This document shows positions 23,869 to 34,583 of a stretch of DNA of 64,000 nucleotides, piece by piece. Each line of letters begins with the position of its first letter. Positions within the stretch are counted from its first letter, which is position 1. The translations under genes and the position numbers were made by a program. The stretch comes from Myrica gale (Eukaryota; Streptophyta; Magnoliopsida; Fagales; Myricaceae): positions 28,582,921 to 28,646,920 of the forward strand of contig OZ005601.1 in assembly GCA_963930655.1 (NCBI GenBank), given 5' to 3'. The notes under the pieces were generated by a model. The model was not told the origin of the DNA and searched no databases. It worked only from the letters and a program-made list of their open reading frames with translations.

Positions 23869-25744
23869 CATCATATTTACATAGCGTTTGCCAAGTTAAA
23901 AATTTATTACAATTTTAGGTTTTTATTAAATTTTTAGTGCGCAAACACGCTTTCATAAAACTGTAGAGCTACGAAATGTTTTTAGGACTAAAATGTCCCC
24001 CAAAAGCAAGAACAAATGGCAGCAGCAGCACCGTTTTAACTGAATACTCAAAAACCGTAAGGGGTACTTTGGCCAGCGAATAATAGGTGGGTCCCAGAGA
24101 ATTTATTCCTTCAGTATAAAATGACGAAATTGCACATGAACAACATAATTCGTACCATCTGTTGCAGGGCAATTGTGTCTTCTCTTCAAAGGTAGTTCGA
24201 CACTCTCTGCACCTCCTGACAAGCAGCAGTGCAAAGCAACGGGAAAAAAATTCAAAGCGCGCGGTTTGCTGTGAAGGTCGTTAATTCACCCCCCTAAACG
24301 TCGTCGTCTGTAACGTCTCTCCCAAAAGCCATCTCCTCTCATCTCCCTTCACCCGAACGTTATTTTCACCCGAACCCAGCACCGATTCTCACCTCCATCG
24401 CCCAAGTCAGCAAGTACTCTGTCATATATCAGGCTCGTGCGAATCTTCATCCGACCAATTTCAAATTTTTTTCATCGTCTAGTCCAATCCGTCTTTCCCT
24501 GTCGGAGGACTTGAGGCAGTCCACTGTTTTCTCCGAAAAATGAAGCCGACTTATGCCCAAATACGTCATTCGCGAAACCGAAGAACCTCAAATTGTTTCC
24601 ATACAGATCTCTCTGCTTCCAGCCGCTCATGGATTAGCTTCACCACCTCAGCTACGGCGCCGTATACCCGCAGATCTGCTCGCCTCCAGGTTAATCCTCC
24701 ATTTTTTAAGTTTTGTCTACGATCTGGGTTTTCTATGTTGATGTTTGGAGGAATATTTTTATATGATTTTTGCACATCTCTGTAACGAGTTAGAAGTGGC
24801 CATGATTTTTGCACAATAATGGCACAAAATATAACCCCAACAGAACATGCATTCTGGAAGAGTAGATCACATTTTAAGGAGGGTTTTTGTCAAGGTCCAT
24901 CCGAGAAATGAAGGATTTGGACTCTGGGGTCACCTTTCAGGTTGCTGATTCATGAACATTATTGAAACAAAAACTAATTAGGCTTTAGAGAATATATATG
25001 ACCCATAATATATATGCATGATCTTCACAACTATCCATTGCAGAATTTGAGAGATCGCATTGATCATGTCATGAACATCATATTTTGGCATCATATGCAA
25101 TGAAAAATTTATAACTAGTTGAGGAGCTGTTGGCATGTATATGAGTCTATGGACTCCACTTTTATTACTATGAATGAATTATTTGCTTATAAAAAAAAAT
25201 TCCAATGAATAAGAAGTTGTTGTATGTATGATGTATCCATGCCGAGAGCTGATCACATTTGCTAGTGATCATTTGTTTGCTAAAAAATTCTAATGAATAA
25301 GAAGTTTATGTTTGGGACCAACTGTTCATGTAGTGCTCAATTCCTTGTTGGCAACATAATTTGTAATGCTTGTATTGGAATTTGGAGAGTTAGATCCAGC
25401 CTCCACACTTGCTCTTGTATGTCCCTTCTTAGGCCCCCAACCCAATTCGGCTATTAGTCCACTGTTGTTAATTTTTGATTCTTTGTATTTAGTGGGGAGA
25501 TGGGACATGTACCATGTATGACCCTATTGGCTCATTGGGTGTTCTTTTGGTGAAGGTTTGAGCATACAAGGTTGATCTGAATTATTTGCTTATAATACCA
25601 CAAGTCCTAGAGAAGGTTTTTCTCTATTGTTTCTGAACTTAGTCAGCCGTAAAAGGGCATAAAACTCTTTTTAAAGAGTGACATTTTTCTGCCTCAAACT
25701 GACAAAATTTCACTCTGTTTTATTTGATCTCTTGAACTTTCGAC

Positions 25745-25875
25745 AGTCCACATTCCACATTAATTATTAGACTCTTGACAAATGAGATTATCCAGTGGAC
25801 TCTTGACAGTCCACATTCCACATTCCACATTAATTCTTTGTGATTGTCCACATTCCACATTCCACATTAATTATT
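25745..25875. repeat. CCACATT minisatellite
   Basis: The motif (T)CCACATT recurs in clusters of two or three, each followed by AATTATTA or AATTCTTTG. It is interspersed with GGACTCTTGACAGT-like spacers. It lies in ORF1 intron 1 of the PIF element. Confidence 0.8.
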
Positions 25876-26255
25876 AATACAAATAAGTTTCTATTATTAG
25901 CTTGTATGCAAACAAATGTAAACAATTATACACTGCAGACTTATTTTTGAAGTTGTTATAATAATGTAGACAACATATAGGTTTGAACATGTTATAATTT
26001 TTGACAACATATATATTACCTCTTTACATTGGAGAAATTAACTTTGGTTTGCTTCTATTTCCCCACATTATTTCTGCTTTCGTTACCACGTTCTGATTTG
26101 TTCGAGAAATCAAATTAATTGATTGATCAATCAATGTGCAGCTGCGCGTTCTAAGGTCAGGGAAAGTGAGAACTGATACATTGACCCATATTTCATCCCA
26201 AGAAATGGCTCAGGTACTGCTTTAGTGTTTCAGAGTGTAAGACTTTCCTGATTCA

Positions 26256-26845
26256 TGTCCTCATGTAGGTGTGTGTGCCGTGTGTGTGGATGTTTGTGTG
26301 TGGATTTGTGAAGAAAAGCTGACCATATAAAATACTGATTTCCATTATCATGAGATAATGGAAATCAGTGTTTTATCTAGTTTCTCAGTTTGGTAATCTC
26401 AGCAAAGGAAAGAAAAACTAATAACTTTAACTGAGTAGAAGAGAGTTTTTGTCCAAAAGTTGTTAACGACAGCAAGAATCTTGGTGAAGATGTTGTTTTT
26501 GGTTATAAATATAAGGACATGTCCTCATGTAGGTGTGTGTGCCGTGTGTGTGGATTTGTGAAGAAAAGCTGACCATATAAAACACTGATTTCCATTATCA
26601 TGAGATAATGGAAATCAGTGTTTTATCTAGTTTCTCAGTTTGGTAATCTCAGCAAAGGAAAGAAAAACTAATAACCTTAACTGAGTAGAAGAGAGTTTTT
26701 GTCCAAAAGTTGTTAACGACAGCAAGACTCTTGGTGAAGATGCTGTTTTTGGTTATAAATATAAGGACATGTCCTCATGTAGGTGTGTGTGTCGTGTGTG
26801 TGTGTGTATGTTTGTGTGTGGATTTGTGAAGAAAAGCTGACCATA
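26256..26845. repeat. 2.3-copy tandem repeat (about 260 bp) with embedded hairpin
   Basis: The unit start ATGTCCTCATGTAGGTGTGT occurs at about 26256, 26519 and 26769. The first two units are complete (263 and 250 bp) and the third stops after the GT-rich part. Each complete unit contains a palindrome around CATTATCATGAGATAATG with arms of about 19 bp (AACACTGATTTCCATTATC and its complement). It lies in intron 2 of the PIF ORF1. Confidence 0.9.
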
Positions 26846-28704
26846 TAATTGTGACATGTTTTTGGCACTTCCTACTGTTCTCATAGTTGTAAATTGTCCT
26901 CAAATAGACTGATTTCAGTGAATATACTCCAAAGGATGCTATTCTCAAACAAAGTGTCTCGGTCTCATGATTTAGGGCAGTAAATATTGTTTGGAAATTT
27001 GTGAGTTGCCTTCATGTAATAAGCTGGAACCGGTTGTGTTTCTTTTGGTGTGTTGTTGTGGTTTATGTTTTCATTTGGTTGCATTTACACCCATAGAGTC
27101 CAAGGCTCCAGTGGCACCCAGATGACGTTCGTTCTCTGATCTATATGTTACTCGATGAGCAAAGTAGGGGGTGTTTATCGATGGAAAACCGCAGGAGAAG
27201 AATTTTTATGAAAAACTTGCTGGTTACATTAACAACTGTGGCCGAATGCACGTGATGGGACACCAAGTTAGTAACAAGGTGTATGGACTTAGAATTGATT
27301 ATAGAGCGTTCCGTCTGCTAAAAGACCAAACTGGCGTTGGGTGGGATGACGTGAAGAACACCGTTGATGCAGACGAAACATGGTGGCACAAAATTAACGA
27401 GGTACGTTTACTTGAATGTCTGTCAATACACAACAATCTCTCTATGGGGGTTAACTCAACATATATTGACATAGCCCGTTTGTTGTGGCCTGTGGTTTTC
27501 TATTCAACTTTCAGATAAACAAGTACTGCAAAAACTTTCGACACCATGGACTGGATAACTATGACTAACTCCACACACTTTTCCATAATACCTATGCCTC
27601 TGGGGCATTAGGGCAAGCCTCGACACATAGGGCACCTACCCGAGAGGAATGCGACCAGCGGATGAGGCAGCTCCGTGGCATTACACATGAGGGGGGCGAT
27701 ATGCCAAGGGAGATATCAGAGCACATGGACTCTGGGGGCAATGTTAACAACAGTCGGAGTGGTGGTGTCTCTATGGAAACGAGCTCAGGCTCCAAAAAGA
27801 GAGGAGCTGCATCGGTTACGGGTGGGCGAGCACGTCGTAATGCCTTGCAAGCATCTGAGATGGAGTACCTTGAAGAGTTGAAGGAGTTGTGCAAGAGTAA
27901 GAGGCAGCGACATGCCTCTGGCAGCAGCAGCAGCAGAGGTGACGATAGGATGTCTGAATGTGTGTACGCTCTTGAAGCATGCCAGCCAACACTGTCCCAA
28001 GCGCAGTACTGCTTGGTCGTATCCCGCCTCAGCGCCAGTTTCCCATTGCAGAACACCTTCTTAGCAATGCCTGAAGAACGGAAGAACCAATGGGCACATG
28101 GATGCACATGATGCCCTCCCACATTCGATGGATGTCATTGCTTAGATTATAAAACTAGGAGTTGTGCTGTTTGTTTTTCATCTTTTCGGAGATTTGGTAG
28201 AACATTTATGTATAATTGTGACCCTTATGTGTTGTCTGACATTTGCTAGGAGTTTGTTGTGTATTTGTTACTGATTTGGATTGAGGCGCCGTTGGGATTA
28301 TGCTGTTTATTGTCATAAATGATTTAAGTTTGTTGCATTTATATTTAGAGATTTATGATTCAGTATTTTTGTTTTAATTTGTTTCTTCATTTGCTACTGT
28401 TTAGTGCGTCGGCGCATTCCCCATTGGCTGTGCATAACAGGGTTCGAGACTCAACATAGTCACAGCTTCTAGAGGTATGATGACATTGTTAGTTGTTTCT
28501 TGATTTCAATGGATTTATTGTTTTTTTGAATTTAGTCCACTGTATGATTGTTCGTGATTTTTAGATTGTTTGAACATGTTTTTATTAGATTCTTTGTTGT
28601 GACCCTTGAACTTTTTATTTCTTAAAATTTTTTGTGGCCATCAAATTTCACATGTGCATTTATACCACAGGTTTTAGAATTGAAATTATCTTGCTCTTTT
28701 GACG

Positions 28705-30239
28705 ATGGACCCATATTTCTCTGGATACACGGGTAATGACCATGTATTGGGTGACTCAAATCCGCGAAATCCAGATCCAACCCAACATGACTACTCGAGC
28801 TACCCATACCATGATGGCTCGAGTGAGTCGACCCCCAGCGAGTATAAGTCGGAAGATGATTCGGACTACGATATCCTTAACAGTGGGGTAAGGACTATTG
28901 AAAATATGATCAGAAGGCGAAGGTAGAAACTTCCGATGTGGCCTGTTGGACTACCGGGTGCAGACTACATCGAACAGGTAATTAATATGGAAAATGAAAC
29001 AAATTGCGAATGACAGTTCCGCATGGGCCAAGAAGCATTTGATTTGTTGGCACGTAAGCTAGTTGATGAAGGGGGATATGTTGCAACAAGAGGTGTGCCC
29101 GTTGAAGAGGCATTGGGGAAGTTTTTAAAAGTTGTGGGTCATTCTCATACGAACCGTGCAATATCAGATCGACATTGTCACTCTCTCCAAACAATCAATA
29201 GGGATGTGCATAAAGTTCTGACTGCAGTTGTGAACCTGTCTGCCCAACTTATACGACCCCGACACACTGATGGGGTGGCACATAGGCACATCGAAGGGAA
29301 TCCAAAGTACGACCCATGGTTTCGGGTATGAAATTTTTGTATCCCATTATAAGAACATCTAGCAAAGTTTGTATTGTTTGTGTAGTTTGCTTGAAGTCCA
29401 TATCCTCCACATTATTGTGTAAATTTGTTACAATCTTGATTTCGCAGAACTGTATCGGGGCAATTGATGGCACCCATGTGGGCGTTGACAGAGTACCGAA
29501 GGATGTGCAGCATCTATTTCGGAATAGGAAAGGCCTCCTCACACAGAATGTCCTTTGTGTGTGTGATTTTGACATGCTATTTACATTCGTGTACACTGGA
29601 TGGGAAGGATCCGCACATGATAATCGAATACTTCAGGATGTGCTTTTTAGGTCGGATCTTGATTTTCCTGTTCCACGCCCAGGTAATAAAAATATAATGT
29701 TTTCATGATTCTAGCATAGAAAAGTATGATGGCAGAAATTGTTACTAACTGTCAATTACACTTGTGTTTGTAGGGCAATTCTATGTGGTAGATTCGGCCT
29801 ACACATGCAAAGATGGCTTCCTTCCTCCGTACAGGGGGAGAGGTATCATTTGAGCGCTTTTCGAGGTACACAATCAGCAAGGGGCCCAACAGAGCTGTTC
29901 AATAAATATCATAGCTCGCTACGGAATGTAATCGAAAGAACCTTCGCGGTGCTAAAAGGACGTTTTAAGATTTTGAAGAAGATGACGAATTACGAGTTGG
30001 CAGACCAAGCGTTGTTGGTCATGGCATGCTGTGTTATTCACAACTTCATCAGATTGTACGACACAACCGACGAACTGTTTACGCAGTATGAAAACCGCGA
30101 CTGTGTCCCAAGGAGGCGAAATAGGTCGAATGATGCGGGTGACAACGAACCCGAGACTGGCGATATGGATTGCCCTCAGATGCACGCTATGCGAGACGAA
30201 TTGGCTGCAATGATGTGGGCTGCTAGGCAAGGGAGGTAA
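28705..30239 (+). pseudogene. PIF/Harbinger DDE transposase, broken
   Basis: Exons 28705-29325, 29448-29682 and 29774-30239 splice with GT/AG borders. The DDE_Tnp_4 landmarks are present: helix-turn-helix-like FRMGQEAFDLLARKL, first Asp in CIGAIDGTHV, second in FYVVDSAYTCKDGFLPPYRG, and Glu in SLRNVIERTFAVLKGRF, with CCVIHNFIR after it. Three lesions inactivate it: TAG at 28924-28926, TGA at 29011-29013 (where relatives have Trp), and a one-base loss in the G-run at 29834-29838. That loss shifts the frame between PPYRG and RYHLSAF. The catalytic triad codons themselves survive. Spacing from ORF1 is about 590 bp, same strand. Confidence 0.88.
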
Positions 30240-31049
30240 TTGGCAAAAAAATTATTACCATTAGTCGTAATAATTTAACCACTATTAGGATTAGTCGTAC
30301 GGTTTTGCTTTGGATGTTCTGGGTGTGGAGTTATCGTGTGTTCAATTTGGTATTGTTTTGTGTTGTTATGATGCGCATTGTAGTAATTTTCAGTAGAGTA
30401 CTTGCGTCAGGAGGTCGATAATTTGTCCGAAAAGTAGACGTTTATGCTCACACATCAGTTGTAAAAAATATGTCTAAGGTAGATTCTTATTTCTTCCGTT
30501 TTAAACAGGTATTAAGAATTATATAATAGTTAGAGCATTAATGAACTTTATGCAATGAGGGGTAAGGAAAGGAGAGAAATAAAGAAACCGAAAACTACAA
30601 GCAAAAAATCAGAAGAAAACCAAAATATTATAAAACCGTGAATCACGTCGCAGTGCAATCCGTCCAGCAGAAAGTAACGGGTACAAGGCAAAGGAACCTT
30701 CTATTCTGGAAACTTCACCTTCGGCAGCTTAACGAAGGGGGTAAGAAAAGAAGAAAAAAAAAACTGAAAAATAGCAGCAAAAACAGAAGAAAACAAAAAA
30801 GAGGCTCAACCGAACTTTGACAATTCCAATGAAAAATCCGCCAGGTTGGTAACGGCTACAAGGCCAAGGCCGGAAAGTTTACTTTCTTTTTTGTTTTTAG
30901 GTTTTTTTCAGTTTTTCTTTTATAAAAAAATACAACAACTTACACACTTCTCAAAAAAACAACCTATATCACTTTTCATCGATTCCAAAACCATCTAAAA
31001 ATTTACTAAAATTTTACTAAAAATGAAACCCCAAACGCTATGATATTTA

Positions 31050-32257
31050 ATCAGGAACTATGATGTCTAACCATGATGGGACCTGTCCCCTAATTAACCT
31101 GCATAGTTTATATATCTTGAAGCAGTAATTAGCGTGTGCGGGTTTTTAGTTTCCCTGTTGGTCGCGCCTGATCATGCCGACATGATTAATTGATGGAGAT
31201 GTCTACTAGGGATAATCTTAATTAACGGACAATACACGATGAGGAAGAAAATCTGTATTTCCCTTAATCCTGACCTTATTTTGAAAATGTTATTTTATCC
31301 TTAAGTTAGCCAGCTGCAAACAAGTACATGTCAAAGCTTCAGGTCCAGTGTTCGGCTGCCCAGTTTTCAAAACATACAAGCAATTATATGCATTCATGGC
31401 AGCGATATTCCTCTTTTGGGTTCTCTTTGTTTTGTTTTTTTTTCCTGAGTCCATATGTTCTTTATATCCTTTGGTAAGTTTGATCGTCATAAACCTCCAA
31501 TTAGGACCAAGCATAGGAAACCAAGGGCGCCGTTTGTAAAATGCAACCCATTTTACATGAGATACAAGATAAGATCATAAGAGACCTATATATGGGCTGA
31601 GTCAAAACGTTGACATTAAAGGTAGTTGCTGCAGATCTTTCTGACAAACTTTGTGGTAGAGCCAATAATTAATCATTAAAATCGTGAAGGAGAATCCCAG
31701 TATATATGTTGATATTAAAAAAATACAGTCTCAACTCCGACGCTAAACTCCCATAGAAATGTTGATTTAAATGGTGATTGAATTTAGATAATTAGAGAAA
31801 ATTTGAACTGTTTATAAGCAGTGAAATTTAAAGGATTTTTTCTCTATATGGAGGATGCTTAAATTTGAATAAATCTTGGAATGACCTCTCAAATTTTCTT
31901 AGTCTATTTTTATATGTATTTATATAGCTGGTTGAATTCTATTTCAAAAAAAATTATAAAGGGAAGAAAATATTTCAAAAACCAAATTTTGCAATAGTTT
32001 TGAATTAATTTTCTCAAACTTTGCATCATCAGCTACTTGTTTTTAGCTCTTCATTTTGATTATGTCCTTATTCTTTCAAACTTAAATACAACTCAATCTG
32101 AATTTAAATTTTGACACGAAATTAAGCCAACATTAAAATACTAACATTGATTGATCACTTGTCAAAATATCTAAGCATCATCAAATTGGCATGAAATATC
32201 ATGTACTGCCAAGATCAAAGTTCAAACATAAGCATAAAAGTACTGTTTTAGGATTAA
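31050..32257. repeat. Duplicated downstream flank (pairs with 42960-43800)
   Basis: 31050 to about 31740 matches 42960-43800 with shared landmarks ACCTGCATAGTTTATAT, GTTGGTCGCGCCTGATCA, TTTGATGGAGATGTCT and GGCTGAGTCAAAACGTTGAC. From 31740 to 32150 I see only AT-rich DNA. 32155-32245 is the inverse of 47088-47172. No gene. Confidence 0.8.
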
Positions 32258-32453
32258 GGGTGGGTTTGTGTTGTAAAATTTTTGTGTTGTTAAAATTTAG
32301 GTATTGGGTTTAGTGAAAAAGTGAAGAGAGAGGTAATTTTTTTATATTTTTTGTAATGAAAAATTATGATTTGATGGGAGAAAGAGATTATATTGTAATA
32401 TTTTATTGTGAAAAATGTACAATTTTGTAAAATTTTACATTGCAAACAGACCC
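32258..32453. mobile_element. Tourist-like MITE (TSD TAA)
   Basis: The ends are GGGTGGGTTTGTGTTG and CATTGCAAACAGACCC, inverted with a few mismatches. They are flanked by TAA on both sides (32255-32257 and 32454-32456). The interior matches the element at 53659-53834, including TATTGGGTTTAGTGAAAAAG. It is non-coding. Confidence 0.8.
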
Positions 32454-32457
32454 TAAG

Positions 32458-33215
32458 TCGTCGCAGATAAAATGTCATTTACTTGATTTAGAGTCAAATC
32501 TACCAAATTTAATAAGACAGTTTTTGCTCATTCGATCTCTCTCTTCCCACTCTCATAATCTTGACGCGCGTGCATATGTAAATAATGTAATGATTTACGG
32601 AGGGCGAAAGCTGAGAGCTAGCACATTAATGTTCAAAGCATATCAGTTATATATATTCATTACTGCATGCAGTAGTACTACTCATGCAAGCAAAAATCAG
32701 AGCTAGCCCAACAACTCATATGGAGTGAATTTTATTTTCTTTTGCTGGAAACAAGCCAAATAATTATGAAATATTTATTGGAAGGATTTTATATATCTTC
32801 CTTACAAATGCCAAATCATAAGCCAACAAACAACTAATTCCTCAGAAATGAATACATGCATTAAGCATAGAAACATTTATATAATTAGCTAAACACGACT
32901 AATCATTATTAAGAGATGGATCCACTACAAGAAAACTTCGCTACAACCACGAGCTAGTTCGTGCTCCCCAACTTCTCGTCGGTGAATCATGAATATCGTC
33001 CACCGCTAATGTATATATAACCGTCAAAATTGAAGATGTTTATGTCAACGGCAGATCAACGCCATGTCCCAGAGGGCGGATAATTCCGATAATAGGAATA
33101 ATAAGATCTTTTCATTGAGACAAGTTGCATTTGTCTGTCATAGACATGATCCGAATCAAGATTCACGAAGTCAAAAACAAGGTTGACGATGATTCTCCCA
33201 AATGAACATTAATAT
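32458..33215. repeat. Duplicated 3' flank of CML copy B' (pairs with 47172-47935)
   Basis: This is shared with the flank of copy D: CAAATGGAGTGAATTTTATT-type sequence, GGAAACAAGCCAAATAATTA, CACGAGCTAGTTCG, CCCCAACTTCTCGTCGGTGA. No gene. Confidence 0.8.
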
Positions 33216-33361
33216 TCAAGCAATAGCAAGGAACATCATGTTCTTGAATTCCTCGAAATCAAGTTGGCCGTCCAAGTTGGTGTCATAAACATTAATCATA
33301 GTTCTACAATGTCGGCCGCTGTTCTCATCCCACAGCCCCAGCCTCGATAGTACATGTTGAT
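33216..33361 (-). pseudogene. CML44-like copy B', C-terminal fragment
   Basis: Only the last 48 codons remain. They include the final EF-hand (DTNLDGQLDFEE) and the normal C-terminus ending AIA with its TGA. Upstream, the homology stops at 33361 in the middle of the gene (at QHVLSR). The sequence then switches, within 40 bp, to DNA matching 20248, the downstream flank of copy A. The N-terminal two thirds are therefore deleted. A substitution (CATGAATC to CATTAATC) changes the Met-Ile-His-Val segment. Confidence 0.88.
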
Positions 33362-33399
33362 AACATGAGAGATTGGCATCAAAGGGCCGGGACGGCTAG

Positions 33400-34583
33400 A
33401 GATTTGGATTTAATTAGTCAATGAAGGGGAATTTCGCAGGAAATACACATACTTTTGAACCAAACCTTGACAGTCGACCAACCTATCAAGATCTTAATTC
33501 TTAACGACTTTTACCTGTCATTGCCACCCCAGGCGGCCAACAGTTTTCTGCCTCTAGAATTAAGAATGTACAACAACTTCTAACGTTACGACCAGGGAAA
33601 AAAATATGTGCCATAGATTATTCAAATGCATGCATAAATATGCAGAAAAAGTACCGAAGGGCTTTCTGACTCTGTGAAGACTTGGTAAGTCATGAAGAAT
33701 GCGTACGTGCAACTCCCTGTGAGATTCCCGGAATCTGCTTATCAATCTTTTTCTGAAAAAAAAGACCCTTCGTCTTTTTGTTTGTCCACTTGATCAAGAC
33801 ATAACTTTTAGGTAACAACTTCTCTTAAGTGTATAAAAATTCATGAGATGGAACTTAATTATGTTATGTGATATGGAAGAATCCTATATCTTCTGATTCT
33901 TCCCTTGATTTTAGCTGATTTGTTATATATGTAGAATTTTACCTGTATTATTCCTTTCCTTATCTATAGGTAATAGGATCACAATTTGTCACAACGTATT
34001 TCTTCTGTTAGTTTATTTCCTTGTATATAGGATTCTCTTTCTTTGTAAACGTTGTCATTATAATTCAAATTCTTTACCTTAATAATTATTGACGATTCCA
34101 GCCATATTCTACTGTTTATTCAAACCTCTTTATTTTGTGTAAGGTCATATATATCTAGATGGTAATTAACCGTGATTCACGTGAAACATGTCGGATGCAA
34201 GATGCACGTACGGGCTGTGACTTGTGAGGTTTGATAAAACTATACGTATTAGGATGAAACGAAGTTGAATTTAGGGGCATGAAACCAATGGGCATCTTAT
34301 CTATATACAATACCATCATTTTCTAAGTCATGAGATCAAACCAATGGGCATGAAATTATGGTCATTTCTCTATCCTAGATACTAATTACAATGCATGTTC
34401 CATCATGAATGTGAAAAATTAAAATATTATAAGAGAAAAAAATTTAGACTAAGAGAGAGAAAAGAGATAAGAGACACAAGATTTAAATTGTTCGATTTAT
34501 AGACCTACATCCATGAACTATAGAAAGTCTCAGCCCATGACACATGTGTATACTTACTGGTGTAAGGATGAAATTACAAGAGG
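33400..34583. repeat. Duplicated 3' flank of CML copy B (pairs with 20248-21032)
   Basis: This matches the copy-A flank from GAGATTTGGATTTAATTAGT to ATTACAAGAGG. Relative to A it carries two extra segments: the probable solo LTR at 33869-34136, and about 95 bp around 34455-34550. Homology ends exactly where the Copia element begins. Confidence 0.8.
33869..34136 (+). mobile_element. Probable solo Copia LTR
   Basis: The segment is absent from the otherwise matching DNA at 20700. It starts TGATATGGAAGAATCC and contains the LTR-like blocks TTTCCTTGTATATAGGATTC and TTCTTTGTAAACG. It sits between related short sequences (TTATGTG and TTTTGTG). No internal region is present. The exact ends are uncertain by a few bases. 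Confidence 0.55.

Larger units (their letters stand above)
24540..28111 (+). pseudogene. PIF/Harbinger ORF1, MYB/SANT-like protein, broken
   Basis: Four exons join in phase 0: 24540-24689, 26142-26213, 27097-27401 and 27515-28111. The third exon holds a MYB/SANT-like DNA-binding domain (LQWHPDDVRSLIYMLLDEQ, then FYEKLAGYINNCG, VYGLRIDYRAFRLLKDQTG, GWDDVKNTVDADETWW). The fourth begins with the conserved CKNFRHHGLDNYD and LHTLFHNTYASGALG. It continues into a Ser/Gly-rich linker and a C-terminal helical segment. In PIF elements this protein binds DNA and partners the transposase. Two lesions are visible: a one-base loss in the G-run at 27167-27171, which shifts the frame just before FIDGKPQEK, and an in-frame TAA at 27566-27568. 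The first two exons are short and supported only by splice phase. Confidence 0.7.
23880..31042 (+). mobile_element. PIF/Harbinger DNA transposon, 7.16 kb, two-gene, disabled
   Basis: The ends carry an 11-bp perfect inverted repeat, CATAGCGTTTG at the left and CAAACGCTATG at the right, which extends imperfectly for about 55 bp (both inner ends contain a TAAATTTTTAG motif). It is bracketed by ATATTTA at 23873-23879 and 31043-31049. The copy-C region near 42930 has one such motif and no element, so it serves as an empty site. Cargo: a spliced MYB/SANT ORF1 (24540-28111) and a spliced DDE transposase (28705-30239), the two genes expected of PIF/Harbinger. 24170-24539 is a CT-rich leader-like region. 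30240-31042 is A-rich non-coding DNA with an imperfect internal duplication (around 30640-30880). Known PIF target duplications are 3 bp (TWA), so the 7-bp flank repeat is unusual. Confidence 0.8.

Noticed and set aside
25745..25875. CRISPR-like array of short repeats
   Set aside because: Irregular minisatellite in a plant transposon intron; no spacers of constant length.
27592..28122. 176-residue minus-strand frame
   Set aside because: Lies exactly opposite PIF ORF1 exon 4, which has clear homology on the plus strand.
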